The notes: generated from the letters alone by a model not told the origin. Shown: positions 17,759 through 27,637, counted from the first letter of the stretch. The stretch: 64,000 bases of DNA from an archaeon (GCA_016550405.1 JABXGX010000081.1:4537-68536); one strand, 5' to 3'. Numbers and translations are program-made.

Positions 17759-18499
17759 ATGTCAGATGAAACTTGGGAAAGTGACGAAACAGCAACTGTC
17801 GCACCTGAAGAAACCTTAGAAAAGCCGTCGACGGAGATTCAAGAAGTTACAGTTCGCGAATACCCCAAAACCGTCCTATTCTATCCCATGCTAATCTTTT
17901 CACTCATCCTTGGAATAATAAACTACCTTATACCTTTCTTCGTAATCGATCCGACGTTACGTGATAGTTGGCTCTATACAATTGCGTTCGTATGGTTTAT
18001 CCTCTTTTTCTTCAACTTACTCATTGTCACCTTTGAATTCGGAAAATCCATCGTCGTCGCACTAACCCTAACCCTTGTAATCATAGTGTTAGTAGTAGTT
18101 CTCGTCTTCAACCTATACGGATATCTCTTTGTGATTAACCCCTCAACCCTTCGATTATTCATAAGTACGGAGGCGTTTTTCGCCTTCTTCATCGTCTTCC
18201 TCTTTGTTATCTTCCTCTCTTGGATTAAAACCCGAATGTTCTACTTCAAAATTACTCCAAACGAAATCATCTACAAGAAAGGAATCATGGGAGATGTGGA
18301 ACGGTATGGCACAACTAATGTTATGGTTCATAAAGAAATTCCAGATCTCTTTGAATTTCTCCTTCTGCGTTCGGGTCGACTGACCATTTCTGTTCCGGGA
18401 CGAAAAACAGCAATTATGCTGGATAACGTGCCTAACATTAATTCTGTAGAAATCAAAATTCTCAACCTCCTTCGTAGAATTGAAGTAGATATCGACTAA
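17759..18499 (+). CDS. membrane protein with C-terminal PH-like (bPH2/DUF304-type) domain
   Basis: About 246 aa. A polar, acidic N-terminus (about 45 residues) is followed by four to five transmembrane helices, then a soluble C-terminus with FYFKITPNEIIYKKGIMG and repeated strands (RLTISVPGRKTAIMLDNVPN), typical of bacterial/archaeal PH-like domains placed after membrane helices. GGTGAG lies 10 nt upstream of ATG 17759; a TTG at 17744 precedes that site and is rejected. The function is unknown. It is separated by 75 nt from the ECF gene and may be in the same operon. Confidence 0.8.
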   Translation: MSDETWESDETATVAPEETLEKPSTEIQEVTVREYPKTVLFYPMLIFSLILGIINYLIPFFVIDPTLRDSWLYTIAFVWFILFFFNLLIVTFEFGKSIVVALTLTLVIIVLVVVLVFNLYGYLFVINPSTLRLFISTEAFFAFFIVFLFVIFLSWIKTRMFYFKITPNEIIYKKGIMGDVERYGTTNVMVHKEIPDLFEFLLLRSGRLTISVPGRKTAIMLDNVPNINSVEIKILNLLRRIEVDID

Positions 18500-18616
18500 C
18501 CATTCAAATCTTCTGGGCGACCAGCCTTCCGTAAGTACTAACTGGGAAGCGCTTCGCCCCACCCCCTTCCTTTTTACCCAGTGTGATGCCATGATAAGAC
18601 ATTAAGTGGGCTCTCA

Positions 18617-20635
18617 ATGACTTCAGAGACAATACTTCGGTCATGGTTTAAGCAATCCATTCAACCGAGCCAAACAATGTTATGGGTCTCTGCAGTGGCA
18701 CCTGATACTTTCCAAGGAGATCCACACATTTTAGAGAAGCTCCTTAAGCGTCCTCTGGAAATTCCGGACGCCATGGGACAACAACGCGCTTGCGCACGTT
18801 ACATCGCTTGTCTATTCGCCCAAGCAATCACGGCATTGAATCCTTCGCCCATGCAGCTAGCGGCTTTGCTCCATGAATTTCATTACTTTCAAAATCCTGA
18901 CACACTTATTCATAAACCACTTCCCAATAAACTTCTTACAAATATCAAGAACCTGATTCGTGAGGAATTTGATCCTACCGCTTTTTGGCAATATGAGCTT
19001 CGGACACTTACCCAGCACTTTCAAGAGGGGTTGCATGTTCTGCGAACGCTCTTTAAAACCCGGTTAAGTAAAAAGGAAACTCCCAAACTGAATTCCTTCT
19101 TTGTAAACAAACAGGAATGGTGGGGGACAAATTATTACAGGAAAGCCAATCTCGTCAATATTTATCCCCCCCTCCTTTTTCTACCCGCAGTCAGTAAGAA
19201 TCTTGTACTCCGAGATGCTGTTCGTGTATTTCTTCCTGGAAGTTTCCGAAACGCGATTGATGTTCAAGAGTTTTCGAACATAATGGTTTCCGAACTCCTG
19301 AACCCCACTGATCGGCAACTTTGGTCGACGATTAAATGGAATGGGAATCAGCCTACACCTGAATATCAAGAATGGATTTCCACTATAGCCAGTTTGACTC
19401 CAAAACTCATAGAGAAAAACCAGTTTACCTCTTTGTATAAACGACTTTCAAAGATTGACTCTCGTGTGACACAGGTTCCCACAGGATCTTTCACTATCAT
19501 TGCTCAACTCGAACTCTCTGAGAAACCACTAATCCCTCACCTCACAGATGTTCAGCAAACCATATTACTTCATCTTGCCAGGAATCCCTTAGCCAGTGAA
19601 CGACAGCTCGCAAAAACCACTCAACTCGCCCGAGGAACAATCAACAGAAATCTCCTTGTATTTCAGCAGCAATTAGGTATTCGTGTTCCTGGGGAAATCA
19701 ACTACCATAAAATCGGACTCACTCCGCTACTATTGAGAGTTCATTCCCTTCTTAGTACGAAAAAAGTACTTGCCAGATTATTTGAGCTACGTCAAGAACT
19801 AGAAGCGTTTCCGTATTGTTTCCGCTTACATGGCCCAACCTATCCCAGCCAGACTATTATCCATGCACTTCTTGCCCTACCTGAATATGCACTCACGGAC
19901 TTTTGCCAGGAAATGAATCTCTGGAAGCAAAAGACCCAAGTCGCGAGTGAGTTGTACAGAATTAATCGATTTGAATGGGGAATTGAGTTCGACTATTGGA
20001 ACTCATTTCTACCAATTGAATGGAAAATTATGGCAAGTAGCAATCTCCGGTCGGAGGAATCAGAGACTAGCGTACATACATTGTTGGATTATTCGGAACC
20101 AAAAATTAAGCTCACTCGAGAAGCTTTGCGAATTCTTTTGATTCTACAAAAGGATATGCGAATCAGCCAACGCCAATTAGCTACACATGCTGAGACCGCA
20201 GTAACCACTGCAGCAAATCAATACAATAGACTAATTCCCAAGGTTGTCACACCATTCGTTGAATTTGCACACCCACCTCTGCCAGAGGGATTAATCTCTT
20301 TAGTGCACTGTTCGTCACGTGAATCCTATGACCAATTCTTAGAGGGCATGCGTTTACTTCCGGCGTATCAAGCGTGGCATCTCTCTCCGCTTGATTCAAA
20401 AGAAGCATCCTCAATTCTTCTCAGTGCTAACCTCCCTCAGGGAAGTGTCATCCCCTTCCTAGCAGTTTTCCCTGAAGTAGCCAGTTTTTATGAATCAGTC
20501 TTTTCCCTCCCTGTTCTTACAGCTCGATCAATTCCCCAGATCCATGAACTACCTATCGCCCTTTTCAAAACTGTCGGACAAGAGTGGATGTGTCCTTCCA
20601 CACTTCTTAGTTCCCTTTTCAACCCGCAAGCCTGA
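18617..20635 (+). CDS. large protein with two winged-helix DNA-binding domains
   Basis: 672 aa. Two helix-turn-helix units are visible: about residues 308-355 (RNPLASERQLAKTTQLARGT) and about 498-540 (MRISQRQLATHAETAVTTA). After each comes an alpha/beta segment of Lrp/AsnC-ligand-domain style (GLTPLLLRVHS, then EAFPYCFRLHGPTYPSQTI). The N-terminal 300 residues are helical and not recognised. It is likely a transcription regulator of the archaeal tandem-HTH type. It shares its HTH-plus-sensor pattern with the partial gene at the right edge of the window (63245) and, more loosely, with the Lrp-like gene at 39827. Confidence 0.75.
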   Translation: MTSETILRSWFKQSIQPSQTMLWVSAVAPDTFQGDPHILEKLLKRPLEIPDAMGQQRACARYIACLFAQAITALNPSPMQLAALLHEFHYFQNPDTLIHKPLPNKLLTNIKNLIREEFDPTAFWQYELRTLTQHFQEGLHVLRTLFKTRLSKKETPKLNSFFVNKQEWWGTNYYRKANLVNIYPPLLFLPAVSKNLVLRDAVRVFLPGSFRNAIDVQEFSNIMVSELLNPTDRQLWSTIKWNGNQPTPEYQEWISTIASLTPKLIEKNQFTSLYKRLSKIDSRVTQVPTGSFTIIAQLELSEKPLIPHLTDVQQTILLHLARNPLASERQLAKTTQLARGTINRNLLVFQQQLGIRVPGEINYHKIGLTPLLLRVHSLLSTKKVLARLFELRQELEAFPYCFRLHGPTYPSQTIIHALLALPEYALTDFCQEMNLWKQKTQVASELYRINRFEWGIEFDYWNSFLPIEWKIMASSNLRSEESETSVHTLLDYSEPKIKLTREALRILLILQKDMRISQRQLATHAETAVTTAANQYNRLIPKVVTPFVEFAHPPLPEGLISLVHCSSRESYDQFLEGMRLLPAYQAWHLSPLDSKEASSILLSANLPQGSVIPFLAVFPEVASFYESVFSLPVLTARSIPQIHELPIALFKTVGQEWMCPSTLLSSLFNPQA

Positions 20636-20673
20636 GAATCAGAAAAGGCTTCTTGTTATCCGATTAAGCCTCT

Positions 20674-21909
20674 TTAAATCCAGTCACCTGTTTCGAGTTT
20701 GGTTGGTAGATACGTATCGGCCAAGAATTCAAAGCCGTGACTACTGAGGGCCTGAATCTCTGCTTTTTCTTTGCGTTTGACCATTAAGCGAATATCGGCT
20801 ACCCATTTTGGATTTTGTGCAACGAAAGGTTCTTCCATTACTGCTTTAGCTCGTTTGATATCTTCTGGTGTCATTCGGAGACGACATTCCCGGGGAATGT
20901 TATATTGGTCTAAGTCTCTACCAAGAACACCAAGCAATTTTAGGTTCGGAGTGGCTAAGAAGGGACTTTCATAGCTTAACCGTTTACTGCCCCGAAGATA
21001 GACGCTGTGAATATAATGTCCAAACGGATCTGCATCAACAAGAGTAAATGCAGGAAGTTTCAAGTCTTTTGCTAAACGTCGAGCAAAGATCCGACTTGCG
21101 ATATCAGGGGAACCTTTTGCAGTTAGAAGTATACACGGATATTTATTCCACCATTTAACCTCACTTAACCGGAGCATAGCTGCATCCTTTTCGACTATAA
21201 GGAGGAATTCTGCATCCGATTCGATGATTTCTACTCGATCCAAGAATGGTGTAATTGACCAACCACCAGTGCCTAACTGCGTGCAATTTATTCGATCTCC
21301 ACTATCCTCAAGCACTAATCGACCTAAAACCGTGCCTTTAGCGCTTGCAACGATGTGTGTTGATTCACGGTTTGTCCCAAGAAGAGGTCCAATATCATCG
21401 ATGGTAGTGTCAGACTGTCGTTGATTCTCGAAGAGTTTAACATCGTTATAGAAGATTTCTCGCTTTGTCGCGTGAATATTCTTTTCCAAGAGTTCGTGGA
21501 CGATTTCTAATACACGAATCAGGCGTGTTACATCCTTGGCGGTGCGAAGACTCCCTAAAGATCGGATTGTCGTTTTTTCGCCGAGTAACAAGAGATCGTT
21601 TTCTTCGTCCCAGATGATGTTTCCACTTCCACGTAATGGAAGTTCAAGTGATGGAGGGTTTCCTTTCCCGATTTCTTTGATGAGAATACGCATTAGTGTA
21701 TGGATTTCTTCATGTAACATTTGAGTGTCTTTTTCAGTGACTAATTTTACACCACGAGGTAATTTTGCTCCAGTTTGTGTATCCTGGAGGCTAGCCCGGA
21801 GTTTTTGTACTGCAACAAACTTACCGTTTATAGAACTTTCAGAACTTTTCACGTGTTCTTCGAGAGTTGAGTTTTGAGCGGCTCGGCGTCGTCGGCTTCC
21901 ACTACTCAT
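20674..21909 (-). CDS. top6A: DNA topoisomerase VI subunit A
   Basis: 411 aa. Type IIB topoisomerase cleavage subunit, a Spo11 relative. The catalytic tyrosine lies in KREIFYNDVKLF. The Toprim region has FLLIVEKDAAMLRL and LVDADPFGHYIHSVY with the metal-binding DxD. The C-terminus is intact, slightly long at the N-terminus with an Arg-rich leader (SSGSRRRRAAQ). The start overlaps the top6B stop by 4 nt (ATGA), so the two subunits are translated in a coupled way, which fits the A2B2 complex. Confidence 0.97.
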   Translation of the reverse strand: MSSGSRRRRAAQNSTLEEHVKSSESSINGKFVAVQKLRASLQDTQTGAKLPRGVKLVTEKDTQMLHEEIHTLMRILIKEIGKGNPPSLELPLRGSGNIIWDEENDLLLLGEKTTIRSLGSLRTAKDVTRLIRVLEIVHELLEKNIHATKREIFYNDVKLFENQRQSDTTIDDIGPLLGTNRESTHIVASAKGTVLGRLVLEDSGDRINCTQLGTGGWSITPFLDRVEIIESDAEFLLIVEKDAAMLRLSEVKWWNKYPCILLTAKGSPDIASRIFARRLAKDLKLPAFTLVDADPFGHYIHSVYLRGSKRLSYESPFLATPNLKLLGVLGRDLDQYNIPRECRLRMTPEDIKRAKAVMEEPFVAQNPKWVADIRLMVKRKEKAEIQALSSHGFEFLADTYLPTKLETGDWI

Positions 21910-23795
21910 TCTACAGCCACCTCTTCAGTCTCTTTTATTCGAATCTTGCCTGGGGACTCTATACCAGTAACTTTGGTGATAACTTCTTCCAATTGCTTTG
22001 GGAGCGCTTCTAATTGTTTTTTGGTCATTTTCGAATCGGTTTGTTGAATGTTCACTAGCGACTGACCCACAATGCGTGAATATCGAAGTAGCACATCTGC
22101 ACGCCGTTCCTGTTCACGCCGTGTAATGACACGAACAATATGGCGTCGAAGTTTTCGACCTACTTCTTCAAAGGCGAGTTTCAACTCCCGAAGTAGGATA
22201 TCATCTTCAGCCAGGGCTTGTTTGGATTGAGCTTTAAAGATCAGATGGACAAAGGGCCCGACCACATTAGCAAAGAGTCGGACGGACCCAGTTGGAAGGC
22301 CATTACTGGCAACATCCATTCGGTAGTTACGCCAGTTTACTGAAGCGGCGGCCTTCCAAATGGCACAATCTGAATTATCTCGTAGTTTTGGAGTTCGATT
22401 AACGAATCTGTATAGAACCCCTACACCCGACTGACTAGAAAGCGTAGGATCATATACAGCGGCAACTTCCACTGCAAATGCCAGGCCTTTACTGCTGGTA
22501 GGAGGTCGACTAACCGCCTCGACAAATTCCGCTTTGAATATCTCTTGTAAGGTCTGTCGAATTACTTCTTCGCCAACGGGAACAACGGTCTCAGTGGGGG
22601 GAGCATAATATTTCTCTGAAATGAAACTGGCATAAAGGGCCTTAATTTGAGCTTGTGTGAGTTGCTTAGGTGAATGTTGAGATGTGATAGGATCCGTTCG
22701 CATCCGCTTCGCAGCTTTTGATAAAATCTGCTGCGCTTTTCGCCGGCTCAATCGGCAATAACTTTTGGCAAGAAATTCAGTGAGCGTCTTATATGAAGTG
22801 TTCCGAATGAGATCCTGGAAATCGCCAATACTTGTCGAGGCTGGATGGGGCATAGCATAGCTAGGCTCTCGTACGAATTCACGAACCCGTCTTGGATAGA
22901 TGTATACATCTCCATAGGGGTCAATGAAGATAATATTGATATGAGCATTCAGATACGAGGTTTGACGGACGTATTCATCTGCATACCCTCGTCGATAAGG
23001 AAGATTGAGAAAAGAGAGTTGGAGGTAGGTCCCATGATTGAAAGACATAGGAATTGCTGTTTCCTTTAGGAGGTAGTCTTTTTTGTTTTTACTTGTGGTG
23101 AAAAAGATCGATGCGTACCCTTGGCGTTCAGCCGGATGTCGGGTAGCTACAATGACCGGTCGACCAGTTGTATTTTGTGCATCACTGAAGGCACTTGAGG
23201 CACCAAAGCCTTGACTTCCTCGGGTCTGACAGAGTTTGAAGCTTTTACTACTGGCGAGATAGAGTCCATATTGTTGTTGGTCTCGCTTTGTCATCCCAAT
23301 TCCAGTATCCAGCGATTCAAAACTGTACATAAGGAGATTTCTTCCTGCGACCTCTGAGGGTAGGATCTCAGGTTTCTCTAGCTCTTGAAGAACCATTAGC
23401 AAAACAGGTTCGTGATGTATGATTTCACGAATTGGAGTAGCTAAGAGCTTAATTCGATCAGAAATGGCGGTTGCTGAAGTGGGTCGACGAGTGGTCTTTA
23501 GTTGTTGAGGGACTTCCGAATAAACAACGGTTCCTGGTGGCTCATCAAGTATAATTGGTTTTGAAATACTCCCTTTCGATTTTGGAGCACGATTCCAATA
23601 ATAGGTTTCGAGGGCATCCAGAGCATTATCACTAAATTCTGCACAGTATTGGGTGAACTTGTGCATTTCCATGGAGAACCCAACAAGTTGGGTACGTTTT
23701 CGGAAAAACTCCGCAACTTCTCCACGACGGATGACACTATTATTTTCGGAGTGGCTAGGTGTTTCTGGGTTAGCTTCTGGTGTGGTTTTTCCCAT
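21906..23795 (-). CDS. top6B: DNA topoisomerase VI subunit B
   Basis: 629 aa GHKL ATPase subunit. The Bergerat-fold motifs are visible: EFSDNALDALE (motif N1), SFESLDTGIGMTKRDQQQYG (N2) and TRGSQGFGASSAF (N3/lid). Transducer-domain sequence follows and a charged tail ends the protein. It is first in the top6BA operon and runs opposite to the tandem-HTH gene. The minus strand at about 23868-23875 carries a TTTAAG TATA-like site upstream. Confidence 0.97.
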   Translation of the reverse strand: MGKTTPEANPETPSHSENNSVIRRGEVAEFFRKRTQLVGFSMEMHKFTQYCAEFSDNALDALETYYWNRAPKSKGSISKPIILDEPPGTVVYSEVPQQLKTTRRPTSATAISDRIKLLATPIREIIHHEPVLLMVLQELEKPEILPSEVAGRNLLMYSFESLDTGIGMTKRDQQQYGLYLASSKSFKLCQTRGSQGFGASSAFSDAQNTTGRPVIVATRHPAERQGYASIFFTTSKNKKDYLLKETAIPMSFNHGTYLQLSFLNLPYRRGYADEYVRQTSYLNAHINIIFIDPYGDVYIYPRRVREFVREPSYAMPHPASTSIGDFQDLIRNTSYKTLTEFLAKSYCRLSRRKAQQILSKAAKRMRTDPITSQHSPKQLTQAQIKALYASFISEKYYAPPTETVVPVGEEVIRQTLQEIFKAEFVEAVSRPPTSSKGLAFAVEVAAVYDPTLSSQSGVGVLYRFVNRTPKLRDNSDCAIWKAAASVNWRNYRMDVASNGLPTGSVRLFANVVGPFVHLIFKAQSKQALAEDDILLRELKLAFEEVGRKLRRHIVRVITRREQERRADVLLRYSRIVGQSLVNIQQTDSKMTKKQLEALPKQLEEVITKVTGIESPGKIRIKETEEVAVE

Positions 23796-24030
23796 CTGAG
23801 ATTACCCCGCTTGGAATTTTGCGCCGACTAAAACCGTTACTCATGTTGACAAGGGAGAAGACAACTTAAATCTTTATCTTTAGGTTAAAGGGCATCTCCA
23901 ATGCCTTGAGGATATCTTGAACTACCCTCTTGCTACGGTTAGAGGAGGTGGCGCCACATGAATTAGGCGCGGATTAGCTATGTTAGGATATGTGAAGAAT
24001 TTAGACGCCTTATAAGCCTAATGGGGGGTA

Positions 24031-25251
24031 TTAGAGAGAATTGAACTTAGTTGCGGGACTCTTACCCAGAGCGATTAAGACGTCTCGTACGATTTTGATA
24101 TCGTTGAGGTAGACGAATTCGTTATGGGTATGGTAATTGGTATCATGACGAATCGTCCCGAAACATACGACAGGTATTCCTGCTTGGGCAAGATGGGCTC
24201 CATCATTCCCACCCAAATCAGCCGCGATGGGAAGGGGTTCACCTACTACTTCCTTTGCTAGGGCTGAGAAATGACGAATGAAGGGATGTTTCACATCGGT
24301 GAAATACCCATCCACTTTGTTGAGAATCTTTATCTCATCGATAGTGGTTTTTTCTTTAGCCGCTAATTCAGAAACATACTTTCGTAAATCTGCTTCAGCC
24401 TGTTTTGGATCTTCTTCTGGAACCAACCGTCGATCGAAACGGATTTCACATTCTCCGGGGATGACATTTTCTTTTTCACCGGCATGCATCATTGTGACAG
24501 TAAACCGTCCATGAACTTTAGGATAAGGGGCTTCAGGGGGGGCCTGGATTTTACTACGGATTTTTGACACGGTGGAATGGTATCGTTTGAGTTTTTCAAC
24601 AAAGGCTGTTGCTCGGTATATTGCATTATCTGCTTGTTCCGGATAGCCACTATGGCCTCCTTCTCCTTTGACAATAATTTGACCCCAGAGAGCACCGCTA
24701 GCCCCGATGCTGATATAATTAGGGGCGCTGTCAATAACGACGCCAGCATTACCTCGGATACCAAGATCATCTAAAAGGTATCCAATTCCGGCCCGACCTC
24801 CAATTTCTTCATCTACTGTAACAAGTAGTTTGATATTTACTTCGGGTTCACCTTTGGCTAATTCGCCCATGGCACTCATTGCTGCAACGATGTTGGATTT
24901 ATCATCAGCAGCACCACGGCCAAAGGCCCGATCACTTGTCACTCGGAGACGGAAAGGTGGAGTGTTCCAGTTCGCTGCATCAGCTGGAACGACATCAAGG
25001 TGAGTGACGAAGAGTAAATCAACATCCGTGGTTCCGTCCAACGAAACAATAACGTTGGGTCGTGATTCTCCATCGATGGTAACACCGTGGCCATCTAAGA
25101 CTTCTGTACCAAGACCTAGTTGTTGGGCAGTGAGTCGAATCATCTCTGAGCACTCGGCATACCCCATACGAGAATCGTTGGTTACGGTTGTATTGATTTC
25201 AACAAGTTTTCGTAATAGATTCAGTTCATAAGCAAGTTCTACTTCTGCCAT
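24031..25251 (-). CDS. M20-family metallopeptidase (ArgE/DapE-like)
   Basis: About 406 aa. Di-zinc amidohydrolase: FVTHLDVVPAD with the first metal ligands, GRGAADDKSNIVA with the bridging Asp, TVDEEIGGRAG with the catalytic Glu, and ADLGGNDGAHLAQAGIPVV toward the C-terminus. Family members remove acyl groups from amino acids (N-acetylornithine, succinyl-diaminopimelate) or cleave dipeptides; the substrate is uncertain. TTG at 25269 overlaps a perfect GGAGGT ribosome site that lies 9 nt before ATG 25251, so ATG 25251 is the start. Confidence 0.93.
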   Translation of the reverse strand: MAEVELAYELNLLRKLVEINTTVTNDSRMGYAECSEMIRLTAQQLGLGTEVLDGHGVTIDGESRPNVIVSLDGTTDVDLLFVTHLDVVPADAANWNTPPFRLRVTSDRAFGRGAADDKSNIVAAMSAMGELAKGEPEVNIKLLVTVDEEIGGRAGIGYLLDDLGIRGNAGVVIDSAPNYISIGASGALWGQIIVKGEGGHSGYPEQADNAIYRATAFVEKLKRYHSTVSKIRSKIQAPPEAPYPKVHGRFTVTMMHAGEKENVIPGECEIRFDRRLVPEEDPKQAEADLRKYVSELAAKEKTTIDEIKILNKVDGYFTDVKHPFIRHFSALAKEVVGEPLPIAADLGGNDGAHLAQAGIPVVCFGTIRHDTNYHTHNEFVYLNDIKIVRDVLIALGKSPATKFNSL

Positions 25252-25387
25252 GACCTGCCTTACCTCCAATCGTTATTGCTGGTGTGGAATCTGTAAAAGC
25301 CTACTGGTGCCTCAGTATTTTGCTAGGATAACCTTATTTTTGCTGAGTGATTACGCTGATATAGAATAATTAGAAAGGGAAGGTAAT

Positions 25388-25807
25388 ATGAGTCACGGGG
25401 ACAAATCCAAGCGCCAGTTGTATGGTTTCATTCTCTACAATGTCATCGAAGAAGCCAGCATAGCCATAATTGCCTTCATTATTCTATTCACCTTTCTCCC
25501 TCAATTTCTCTTGCTTGGAATGGCCATTATAGCAATTGGGCTAGCGTGTTTCACTCTTGTGAAAATCTATTTGTATTGGTCAAGTTCATCAATTCCCGTA
25601 TACGATCCATTAATTGGGCAGCAGGGAGTGGCACTTACCGACTTCTTCAAGACTGGGGACCTATGGAAAGGAAAAGTGGTTGTGCGGGGAGAAGAATGGA
25701 AAGCACAGGCAAAGGAGGCAATAACAAAAAATTGTCAGATATGGGTCCGTGGGCTCTCAGGTTTGACCCTTATTGTGAGTGCTGAACCCGAAAATTCAAA
25801 GAACTAG
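25388..25807 (+). CDS. NfeD-like membrane protein with OB-fold domain
   Basis: 139 aa. Two transmembrane helices (residues about 12-30 and 35-58) are followed by an NfeD-type OB domain: DPLIGQQGVALTDF, GKVVVRGEEWKAQAKE and IWVRGLSGLTLIV. NfeD proteins usually pair with a stomatin/SPFH protein or membrane serine protease, but neither is next to it here. The ATG has AAGGT upstream. It ends tail to tail (4-nt overlap) with the GTPase gene at 25804. Confidence 0.88.
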   Translation: MSHGDKSKRQLYGFILYNVIEEASIAIIAFIILFTFLPQFLLLGMAIIAIGLACFTLVKIYLYWSSSSIPVYDPLIGQQGVALTDFFKTGDLWKGKVVVRGEEWKAQAKEAITKNCQIWVRGLSGLTLIVSAEPENSKN

Positions 25808-26460
25808 GTACCGTTGAGAAGGGGTCTGCTTCGATCCCGGATTTGAGAAAACGCTTGGTTTAGGGCATGATTGGTCAACATAAGAAAGGCATCGTGAACC
25901 CCTTTGGCAGTAGCAGCGGATGTTTCGATGTAAGGGATATTCCACCATTTTTGAAGCATTTCCGCAGCTTCAGTTGGGACCAGCCGTTTTTCTGTCAAAT
26001 CTACCTTGTTGCCAATGAGCACCACAACTCCATGGGGGACAATTCGGCGAAAGTCATTATACCAATTTCGTAAGGTCATGAAGGAACTGGGTTCCGCTAC
26101 ATCAAAAACAAGCAAAGCGCCATGGGCCCCACTATAATAATGGCGACGAACTTGACGAAAGGATGGTTGCCCCGCGACATCCCAGATGACCAGCTTAACT
26201 TTGCGTTCCTGAACATCTAAATCTTTAACTGCAAAACTAGCCCCGAGGGACTGTTTGTATTCAGGTGAGAAGGTATTCTGGGTATATCGAAGAACCAGTG
26301 ATGTTTTGCCCACTGCCCCATCACCCATCATGACTACTTTTAATCCGAAGTCAGTGGGTCTCTCTTTGAAACGTTCATGAACATCTGTGGGCGCTAATCG
26401 GTCTGTCAAATACACCCTTCCCAGGTGGAACTCTAGAGCAGACAACGAATGAACGGGCAT
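25804..26460 (-). CDS. Rab-like small GTPase with N-terminal extension
   Basis: 218 aa, longer than a minimal GTPase because about 40 residues precede the core. G1 GDGAVGKTS (46-54), WDVAGQPSFRQV (G3), GNKVD (G4) and ETSAA (G5) are all present, so it should bind and hydrolyse GTP. The extension (MPVHSLSALEFHLGRVYLTD) is amphipathic-looking and could mediate membrane or partner contact. No downstream ATG precedes the P-loop except MMGDG within it, so the extension is real in the frame. It is upstream of nothing on the same strand and is probably monocistronic. Confidence 0.93.
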   Translation of the reverse strand: MPVHSLSALEFHLGRVYLTDRLAPTDVHERFKERPTDFGLKVVMMGDGAVGKTSLVLRYTQNTFSPEYKQSLGASFAVKDLDVQERKVKLVIWDVAGQPSFRQVRRHYYSGAHGALLVFDVAEPSSFMTLRNWYNDFRRIVPHGVVVLIGNKVDLTEKRLVPTEAAEMLQKWWNIPYIETSAATAKGVHDAFLMLTNHALNQAFSQIRDRSRPLLNGT

Positions 26461-26521
26461 AAAGGTTTCGTTCAGGGTCAGCAGTATCTGCTAATCTTAC
26501 GGAAAAAAAAGAGTTCACAGA

Positions 26522-27463
26522 TTAGAGAAAGACGCCACCAAATCCCAAGAAAATCAAGCCAAGACCAATTGAGATGGGAACGAGTGCACAGATGAGGGGG
26601 ATTGGGAGCCCGGGAATGACTTGGTTGGGTCTCTTTACTACTATTTGCGTATTGATTAGACAGCCGATGAGAACAGCAAAAAGGGTCACGGCCGCAAAGG
26701 TCCAACCAATGTAGCGTAGAGCATAAGAAACCAAAGCAGCATAAACGATAAGGTCACCTACCCCGATGATAAGAGGGCCCACTACGAAGGTAAAGGCCGC
26801 GCGTGCATGCCGTTGAGGATCAGCTTCAACGATGGTTGGTCCAAGTCGGATGGCAAAGATTGTATCTTGAATAGCTAGGATAATGAGAAGCGCCATGGAG
26901 ATAACCCAGGTGAAATTTGTCGCAATGAATACTCCGAGAATAATTCCATAAATTGTAAATAGGACGTTTCGTCCCATCATTCCGAGGGCATCTGTAAAAA
27001 TGAAGACCATAGAAAAGGCGGAAAACATGATAGAACCAAGTGCTATTATCGAAAGATGCAGGTTTGTAAGCCCTTGAAAAAGTAATACTAGAAAGATGGC
27101 TTGCCCTATAAAGACTGTAAGAATGAAGAAGAGAGGCGATATAAAAGCAGCAATGATAATACGATGAAGGGTTTCGCTTCCCCGTTGAAAGACCTGAAAA
27201 GTCACAAAGGTTGCTACCCCACCTACAAGGGCAATAACAAGTAGGGCAATGATTGTCTCATAGAGATTAGTTAAGGGGGGGAAAATACCGATGTCGAGGA
27301 AAGGATTTGCGATAACGATGAGAAGGGTTACAAACAACGAAAAGACCATGGCGAGTATTGGAGCATACAAATAGGTTAATCGCATTCGCCAAGTAAGACT
27401 AGAGGGTGATTTTCCACTTTCTAGAACTCTGGAGGAAATAGAAGGGCGTTCGTTGTTATCCAT
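26522..27463 (-). CDS. presenilin-like intramembrane aspartyl protease (archaeal PSH/A22 family)
   Basis: 313 aa, about nine transmembrane helices. The two catalytic motifs are visible: an Asp inside a helix (LAIQDTIFAIRLG, D200), GxGD in PLIIGVGDLIVYAALVS (D237) and the PAL-type loop VIPGLPIPL (284-287). These together define presenilin/signal-peptide-peptidase proteases, which cut membrane helices within the bilayer. The first motif is QD instead of the usual YD. It is a small archaeal form without extra domains. No obvious substrate gene is adjacent. Confidence 0.85.
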   Translation of the reverse strand: MDNNERPSISSRVLESGKSPSSLTWRMRLTYLYAPILAMVFSLFVTLLIVIANPFLDIGIFPPLTNLYETIIALLVIALVGGVATFVTFQVFQRGSETLHRIIIAAFISPLFFILTVFIGQAIFLVLLFQGLTNLHLSIIALGSIMFSAFSMVFIFTDALGMMGRNVLFTIYGIILGVFIATNFTWVISMALLIILAIQDTIFAIRLGPTIVEADPQRHARAAFTFVVGPLIIGVGDLIVYAALVSYALRYIGWTFAAVTLFAVLIGCLINTQIVVKRPNQVIPGLPIPLICALVPISIGLGLIFLGFGGVFL

Positions 27464-27572
27464 AGGAGCATCATTTATAGATAATGTTATAATACTGCCG
27501 AAAGTGGCAAGAATTGGGGATTAACTGCTTTTCAGAAGACTCTTTCGCTCAATGACGCCGAGGAAAAGTGTC

Positions 27573-27608
27573 AAAAAAAAGAGAGGGGTAGGTGCCGAGA
27601 TGGCACCT
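27573..27608 (-). terminator. hairpin plus U-run terminator after the solute-binding protein gene
   Basis: On the minus strand a perfect 7-bp stem AGGTGCC/GGCACCT with a 5-nt loop (27590-27608) is followed after ACCCCTCTC by an eight-T run (27573-27580). It lies about 30 nt after the stop codon at 27638. Confidence 0.7.
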
Positions 27609-27637
27609 ATTTGGTAGAGAAGTGTAGATCTGAACGA

